Origin: Rhodospirillales bacterium
GTDB lineage: Bacteria; Pseudomonadota; Alphaproteobacteria; Rhodospirillales; Casp-alpha2
NCBI GenBank assembly: GCA_013203595.1
Contig: JABMNT010000122.1
Span: 1-41,551 of the forward strand
Reading direction: 5' to 3'
Length of the DNA stretch: 41,551 nt
Positions 34,124-41,551 of this stretch are shown here, piece by piece; the first letter of the stretch is position 1; each line of letters opens with the position of its first letter. Both the position numbers and the translations under genes were made by a program. The notes under the pieces are model-generated. The model was not told where the DNA came from. It saw only the letters and a program-made list of their open reading frames with translations, and did not search any database.

Positions 34124-34531
34124 TCAGGGGTTTTCTTCGCCTTTGACCATCAAGGCCAACTGGCCGAACTGCTCAGCTTCCCGTTTGGCCCAGGATTTCA
34201 TGTGCACCAGATCCTCGCCATGAAAACCGAAGGCAACGATGATTTCGCTGAGTACGACGGATTCATCCACATGCAGATGTTTGTCTGCGTAAGCGACCAC
34301 AAAGACGCCGAGCAGGGTCAGGATCCGCGACGCCCGGCTATCGAAAGGGGCCGTATTGACCGGGCCATTGACCTCGTCAACGGGAAACTCCAGATCATGG
34401 CCAAAGGCCTCGCCCAGTTCTCGGAGCAGCGGGATTTCCCGGGGTGAGATATGGCCGTCGGCCAGCGCCATTCTGGCGGCCAGAGCCAGAAAAGAGCGCC
34501 GCTGGCTATCGTTCAGGGCATTTAGAAACAT
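34124..34531 (-). CDS. TerB-like (tellurite-resistance family) helical protein
   Basis: About 135 residues from the ATG at 34531. An all-helical domain begins MFLNALNDSQRRSFLALAAR and runs through MALADGHISPREIPLLRELGEAFG, the TerB pattern with its acidic D-G-x-I-x-x-x-E helix-turn-helix; IVAFGFHGEDLVHMKSWAK follows. Earlier in-frame codons exist (to 34651), but they would overlap the amidohydrolase gene and the spacing is poor, so 34531 is preferred. Function unknown; TerB-like domains occur in stress and membrane-associated proteins. Confidence 0.75.
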   Translation of the reverse strand: MFLNALNDSQRRSFLALAARMALADGHISPREIPLLRELGEAFGHDLEFPVDEVNGPVNTAPFDSRASRILTLLGVFVVAYADKHLHVDESVVLSEIIVAFGFHGEDLVHMKSWAKREAEQFGQLALMVKGEENP

Positions 34532-34557
34532 GGCTTCAATAACCGCCTTCCAGGGGC

Positions 34558-35577
34558 CTACAAACGGTAGACCCGGGTCGCCGTGTCGTGATAGAGCTTC
34601 GCCTTTTCCTCCGCCGAATAGCCTGCGGTCAGGCGTTTGAAGGAATTCCATAACACGTTGTAACTGCAGCTGACCTGATCGACGGGGAAGTTTGATTCGA
34701 ACATGCAGCGGTCGACGCCAAACTGGGCGATGGTAAACTCGTAATAGCGGCGGGTGGCTTCCATCAGTTCCTGGCTGGAAGGCGGCTTCGGCTTTTCATG
34801 CCAGCCAAAACCGTTCTCGATCATATTGATGCCGCCCAGCTTGGCGTTGACGTTCTGGCATTTGGCCAGCTCCGTGATGTCCTGACACCAGGTGGCATAG
34901 ACCTCGTCGGCTTTTCCGGCATAGGGGCCGACACCCAGTGGTCCGCCAAAGTGGTCAAGAATAATGGTTGTGTCGGGAAAGGCGCGGGCCAGATCAATGG
35001 CGTCCGGCAACTGGTGGTGATAGCACCAGATTTCGAAGCTCATATTGCGCTTTGCCAGTTCGGCAAAGCCCTGGCGAAAGGTTTCGTCGCGCATCAGATG
35101 CTGGGGCGGCAGGGTGCGCGCCTTGGGCACCACATCACTGGCATCCCAGGGCAGGCCATAGCGGATTCCGCGTACCCGGCCGCCACCGGCCGCCAGTTGC
35201 GCATCAAGCACGGCCCCGACCGGTGCCCCCAGGGTCAGGTCAGCCGTGCAGATGATGCCGGCGGCGACTTTACACGGACCATACATGCCCGAAGCACTCA
35301 TGGCGGCGATGCCGTTGACAAACTCGGTCTCGCCGATCACCCGCATGGGTGGCGGACCGTCGGCTTTCCACATGGCCCCGCATTCCATGAAAACCGTCGA
35401 TACAATATTGTGCCCAACATTGATGTCTTCGAGGATATCGTTCAGCAGATAGCGGTTGGCCGAGCGCTCGTAGCGAAATTCCCACAGATGATGGTGCGGA
35501 TCACAGATCGGAAGATCGGGCTCCAGGGTTTCTTCGGTGGTTAACGTTAGCCAGTCAGCGTTGGACGGAGAAGACAT
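34558..35577 (-). CDS. amidohydrolase family protein (amidohydrolase_2, TIM-barrel)
   Basis: 339 residues from the ATG at 35577 (GAGG six bases upstream; an ATG at 35589 is also in frame). ICDPHHHLWEF carries the metal-binding HxH; NVNAKLGGIN, DTTIILDHFGGPLG and RCMFESNFPVD give the later histidine and aspartate regions. This branch includes 4-sulfomuconolactonase, fuconolactonase and 2-pyrone-4,6-dicarboxylate lactonase-like enzymes; which one cannot be told here. Cytoplasmic, probably a single gene; 26 bases separate its stop from the TerB-like start. Confidence 0.9.
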   Translation of the reverse strand: MSSPSNADWLTLTTEETLEPDLPICDPHHHLWEFRYERSANRYLLNDILEDINVGHNIVSTVFMECGAMWKADGPPPMRVIGETEFVNGIAAMSASGMYGPCKVAAGIICTADLTLGAPVGAVLDAQLAAGGGRVRGIRYGLPWDASDVVPKARTLPPQHLMRDETFRQGFAELAKRNMSFEIWCYHHQLPDAIDLARAFPDTTIILDHFGGPLGVGPYAGKADEVYATWCQDITELAKCQNVNAKLGGINMIENGFGWHEKPKPPSSQELMEATRRYYEFTIAQFGVDRCMFESNFPVDQVSCSYNVLWNSFKRLTAGYSAEEKAKLYHDTATRVYRL

Positions 35578-35678
35578 GCAGGACCTCAATGGGTGATGAA
35601 TAGACGATGGTTTGCCGCCTACGGTATCTATTTTGGGAACAGAAGGAAACAGCTATTGTCGGCGCATGCGGTGCGCCG

Positions 35679-35771
35679 TCAGGTGCCCGTCATCGGTGTT
35701 GGGTTGCCGGTATCGCGCGCCCTTTCAGGCGCGCAGAACGGGCACTCTCCGCCGCAGCCGGGTCGGCCCAT
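35679..35771 (-). CDS. possible Cys-rich micropeptide (30-33 residues)
   Basis: The minus-strand frame from the ATG at 35771 (or 35780) reads MGRPGCGGECPFCAPERARD and stops at 35679 after TGNPTPMTGT. Three or four cysteines in the form C-x3-C-x2-C (CGGECPFC) are suggestive of a small zinc or Fe-S knuckle. GGGAA lies about 10 bases before 35771. It is 21-30 bases downstream of the ydcH stop, same strand. A 7-bp GC palindrome (35715-35734, GCGCGCC/GGCGCGC) lies inside it, which could instead be a terminator after ydcH. Weak evidence. Confidence 0.3.
   Translation of the reverse strand: MGRPGCGGECPFCAPERARDTGNPTPMTGT
35715..35734. terminator. GC-rich hairpin downstream of ydcH
   Basis: GCGCGCC (35715-35721) pairs with GGCGCGC (35728-35734) around CTTTCA. 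No T-run on either strand. It may end ydcH transcription or simply reflect coding in the candidate micropeptide. Confidence 0.3.
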
Positions 35772-35801
35772 GCAGGGCATTTCCCGGCTTTATTGCTGGT
35801 G

Positions 35802-36035
35802 TCAGGTTAAATAGGTGCTGATCTGGTCTTTCAGGGCCAGTCGCTGGCGGCGCAGTTGTTTCTCGTAGCCTTCATCGGCGGGTGTGACATTGGTTTCAAT
35901 CCGGTGAATCTCGCGGTTCAGCTTGTGATAATCTTCGGTCAGACGGGCAAAATGATTATCGCTCTGATTTAAGCTGTGAATTTTATCCACAGCCTGCGGG
36001 AATTCTTCGGCGAGTTCATGGGGTACGTGTGACAT
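35802..36035 (-). CDS. YdcH/DUF465 family small protein
   Basis: 77 residues from the ATG at 36035, with AAGGA six bases upstream; a longer frame to 36083 has no such site. MSHVPHELAEEFPQAVDKIH and FARLTEDYHKLNREIHRIET, then KQLRRQRLALKDQI, match DUF465 (YdcH): two helices forming a short coiled coil, common in alphaproteobacteria and of unknown function. 108 bases separate it from the EF-G-like stop. Confidence 0.88.
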   Translation of the reverse strand: MSHVPHELAEEFPQAVDKIHSLNQSDNHFARLTEDYHKLNREIHRIETNVTPADEGYEKQLRRQRLALKDQISTYLT

Positions 36036-36143
36036 TGTCGTCCTTTCGTCAGATAGCGGGAGTGTTAACTGTAGGGACAGCACGAGGCGCTGGCGTTGAT
36101 ATGCATCAAATGCCCGCCATCATTTCAGAATTTTATTAACAGC

Positions 36144-38168
36144 TTAACCCTGGGCGGCCTTGCGGTCGGCAATGACCCGGTCGGCTTCCTTGCCGGAAAA
36201 CTCCTGCAACCGCTCGAACTGCCATTCGAAGGTGCCCACACCCATGGTCATGGAGCGCAATTCGATAATCAAATCATGCATTTCTGACTGCGGAAGCTGG
36301 ACATTGATTTCGTCCCAACCGTCCCAGCCGGGCTTGGCATCAAATCCCAGAATTTGCCCGCGCCGGCCGCTGACCAGCCGCTGCAGCCCCGAGGTAAACG
36401 GATTGGGCAGGGAGATGCTGACCTGAAACAGGGGTTCCAGCAAAATCGGGTCGCAGTTCGGCGTGCCTTCGCGCATGGCCTGGGCCGCGGCTTTTTTGAA
36501 CGCCATGTCGGAACTGTCAACGGCATGGTGCTGGCCATCGGTCAGGGTGACGCCAATATCGACAACTTGGAAACCCAGCGGCCCCCGGCTCATGAACTCC
36601 TTGACCCCGTGTTCGACCGATGGAATGTAGTTCTTGGGCACCACGCCGCCACTGATCACGTCGGAAAATGCGAACCCGCTGCCGCGCGGCAGGGGTTTGA
36701 TTTCCAGATGGACGTCGCCAAATTCACCGTGCCCGCCCGACTGCTTTTTATGACGGGCATGCTGACTGACCGATTTGCGAATGGTTTCCTTGTAGGGGAC
36801 CTGAGGCCGCGACGACGTGACTTCCAGATTGTATCTGGATTTCAGTTTTTCGATGGCGATAAGCAAATGAATTTCACCCTGGCCCCACAGCAGTAACTCG
36901 TTGGTATCGGCATCGTGGCCCCAGGTGAGAGACGGGTCTTCCTCTGTCAGTTTGTTCAGGGCACCGGACAGTTTGACTTCGTCACCGCGCTGGCCGGCCA
37001 GAATGGCATGGGCGAACAGCGGCTTCAGCGGTTCCGGCCAGTCAACGGCAAGGGTCTCGTTTTCACTGAGTATGGTGCCGGTACTGATGTCTTCGAGCCG
37101 TCCGATGGCAACCACTTCGCCGGCGTTGGCAGAGGACACCTTGTCGAGCTTTTGTCCGACCAGGCTGTGCAGCCCGGACAGGCGGGCCCCGTTCAGCGTC
37201 ATGCCGTCCTTGATCGGTCCCGCCAGGACGCGGGTGATTGACAGTTTGCCCACATGGCCGGCATGCAGTGTCTTGAACACCAGCGCCGTTGCGCCCTGCA
37301 GTTCCCCGAGCTCGAGCCGGGCCACGGTTGCCGGAACTTCCGGCGTTTCATGGCGCAGCGATTTAAGCAGTCGGCGCACTCCGTTGTCGTTTTCAGCGGA
37401 TCCGAAAAACACCGGTACAATCAGGCTGTCGGCCAGGTCGCGGCGCAGGTTCGCATAGATTTCATCGGACGACGGGATAATGTCCTCGAGCAGGTTCTCA
37501 AGCAGGCCATCGTCGAAATCGGCAAGGGATTCCAGCATTTCCGTGCGTGCCTCCTGCTCGCGGTCGGATTCGGAATCGGGAATTTCGATCAACTTGCTTT
37601 CACCTCCCGACCGCCATTCGAAGGCCCGCTCGCTCGCCAGGTCAATATGGCCGGTGACGTTATCGCCCTTGCGGATGGGAATTTCCCTGAGCACCAGCGG
37701 ATGCGCGGATACCGCCTGCAGGGACTCCATGGTGGCGCGCACGCTGTAGCCCGGCACATCCATCTTGTTGATGAAAATCAGGTGCGGGATTGCATATTGG
37801 TCGAGAAACTTGAGGATCGGAGAAATCGTCAGGGCGCGGTCCGGGTCCGCTTCACAGACAACAATGGCGGTGTCGGCAATCATCAAAGCGTTGCGCGCAT
37901 CCTGGCCCAGTTCAATGGAACCCGGACAATCAACGAAGCTCCAGGGCTCACCCAGATAGGAGCAACTGGCAATATTCAGCTCGGTCGACATCTGCCGGGC
38001 TCTGGCCTCCGGTGTGCCGTCACCGACCATGTTGCCATCCTTGACATTGCCTTTGCGGCTGATGGTTTCGGTAACCGACAGGATGCTTTCGAGAAGAGAT
38101 GTCTTGCCGCTGAGATAGGGGCCGACCAGGGCAGCAACGCGCGGGCCAGACGGTGATTTGTTAGTCAT
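36144..38168 (-). CDS. elongation factor G-like translational GTPase
   Basis: 674 residues, shorter than canonical EF-G (about 700). G1 is GPYLSGKTSL near residue 16, G3 is VDCPGSIEL (DCPG where EF-G has DTPG), G4 is NKMD in LIFINKMDVPGY. Domains II to V follow, with the domain IV segment KSVSQHARHKKQSGGHGEFGDV and GFQVVDIGVTLTDGQHHAVDSS recognisable. This is the EF-G-type-2 / 'elongation factor G-like' subfamily that sits apart from str-operon fusA; its role is unclear and it may be a ribosome-associated stress GTPase. Followed by a 107-base gap to ydcH. Confidence 0.88.
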   Translation of the reverse strand: MTNKSPSGPRVAALVGPYLSGKTSLLESILSVTETISRKGNVKDGNMVGDGTPEARARQMSTELNIASCSYLGEPWSFVDCPGSIELGQDARNALMIADTAIVVCEADPDRALTISPILKFLDQYAIPHLIFINKMDVPGYSVRATMESLQAVSAHPLVLREIPIRKGDNVTGHIDLASERAFEWRSGGESKLIEIPDSESDREQEARTEMLESLADFDDGLLENLLEDIIPSSDEIYANLRRDLADSLIVPVFFGSAENDNGVRRLLKSLRHETPEVPATVARLELGELQGATALVFKTLHAGHVGKLSITRVLAGPIKDGMTLNGARLSGLHSLVGQKLDKVSSANAGEVVAIGRLEDISTGTILSENETLAVDWPEPLKPLFAHAILAGQRGDEVKLSGALNKLTEEDPSLTWGHDADTNELLLWGQGEIHLLIAIEKLKSRYNLEVTSSRPQVPYKETIRKSVSQHARHKKQSGGHGEFGDVHLEIKPLPRGSGFAFSDVISGGVVPKNYIPSVEHGVKEFMSRGPLGFQVVDIGVTLTDGQHHAVDSSDMAFKKAAAQAMREGTPNCDPILLEPLFQVSISLPNPFTSGLQRLVSGRRGQILGFDAKPGWDGWDEINVQLPQSEMHDLIIELRSMTMGVGTFEWQFERLQEFSGKEADRVIADRKAAQG

Positions 38169-38272
38169 CGAATTCTCCCTGTTATGCGAATTTTTTATGC
38201 CGTGTAAAAAGGTTAAAACGGCGCGCTAAAGATTCATAGGAAAATCGAATGTGGAAAAGGGATTCCCCCAGG

Positions 38273-38292
38273 ACCTACCAGATCAGGTAGGT
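38273..38292. terminator. hairpin in the gap between the aminotransferase and EF-G-like genes
   Basis: ACCTACC (38273-38279) pairs perfectly with GGTAGGT (38286-38292) around AGATCA, about 150 bases past the aminotransferase stop and about 100 before the EF-G-like start. No T-run; it could be a terminator or a leader element. The rest of the 275-base gap 38169-38443 shows no gene. Confidence 0.35.
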
Positions 38293-38443
38293 TGCTGCCG
38301 CGATCCGTACATAAAGCAAAGGCGACCGCGCCTGAGGGCAGCGCTCAGGATGTGCTCTTGCATCCGCCTTTTTTGAGCGATTGCTTTTCTGTAGAGCCCG
38401 ATCCGGAAGCCGGTCGTTGTCCGTATGCCACTGCTCGGCAGTT

Positions 38444-39697
<1,254 letters not shown>

Positions 39698-39866
39698 TTA
39701 AGCGGCTACCTGCGTTCGCGCAACACCGCAGGCCCGCCCCCTGTCAGGCGCAGCCCTGTTTGCCCAGGCCATAAACAGACCGGTCCGGAGAGAGCTGGCG
39801 CTGTTGAAAAATTAACTGTGCTGAGGACTCGATTAGCAGCGGCGGAGCGGCTATAAATGAAGTCTT

Positions 39867-41551
<1,685 letters not shown>

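Noticed and set aside
37254-38156. 300-codon plus-strand frame opposite the EF-G-like gene
   Set aside because: Antisense shadow; no start site and no domain.

Overview
The window reads as a chromosomal segment of an alphaproteobacterium, most likely a Rhodospirillales-type organism. The reasons are the moderately high GC, a Suv3-like helicase overlapping an S4-domain gene, a branched-chain amino acid type ABC operon carrying an acyl-CoA ligase, a TRAP operon, several TPR-fused enzymes and Lrp/TrxB/LysR neighbours. I see no insertion sequence, integrase, CRISPR array, rRNA or intact tRNA. The genes are mostly housekeeping and catabolic, with accessory islands between them.

Layout. 1-2938 (minus): start of a LivH-type permease, a LivG ATPase and an AMP-forming acyl-CoA ligase, which together suggest uptake and CoA activation of an organic acid. 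3122-4443: a palindromic ACGT-box element, a promoter with a start-proximal hairpin, and an unknown helical protein. 4443-8795: aconitase A, then a TPR/2-oxoglutarate oxygenase. 8928-12531: a secreted DUF1223 thioredoxin-like protein converging on a 964-residue exported protein that joins a catalytically degenerate hydrolase-like domain to two haem motifs. 12706-12891: a conserved-looking small protein. 12925-18614: a five-gene minus-strand operon (shikimate/quinate dehydrogenase-like enzyme, TRAP DctP-DctQ-DctM, alpha/beta hydrolase) with a divergent TetR gene and a pair of 19-bp repeats between them, probably a catabolic unit for a carboxylic acid of the quinate/shikimate kind. 18729-20627: HtpG. 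20889-24791: divergent TPR-methyltransferase and TPR-O-GlcNAc-transferase-like genes, the first with at least seven in-register 102-bp DNA repeats.

24759-28498: the most unusual stretch. A Suv3-like helicase gene is preceded by a partial duplicate of its own 5' region and an internal piece, and each copy has a tiny divergent membrane-peptide ORF. An S4 RNA-binding gene overlaps the helicase stop. 28615-29955: two unrecognised proteins. 29995-33280: SGNH hydrolase and Lrp regulator, divergent from thioredoxin reductase and a LysR regulator. 33370-33560: a strongly structured RNA with a perfect intrinsic terminator, resembling 6S RNA. 33739-36035: PilZ, TerB-like, amidohydrolase, a possible Cys-rich micropeptide and YdcH/DUF465. 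36144-41551: EF-G-like GTPase, class I aminotransferase, and the first part of uvrB, which runs off the end.

Limits: function calls rest on motif recognition from memory, with no database search. Starts were adjusted by eye where a ribosome binding site argued for it (acnA, htpG, aminotransferase, amidohydrolase, TerB-like, YdcH, dehydrogenase).
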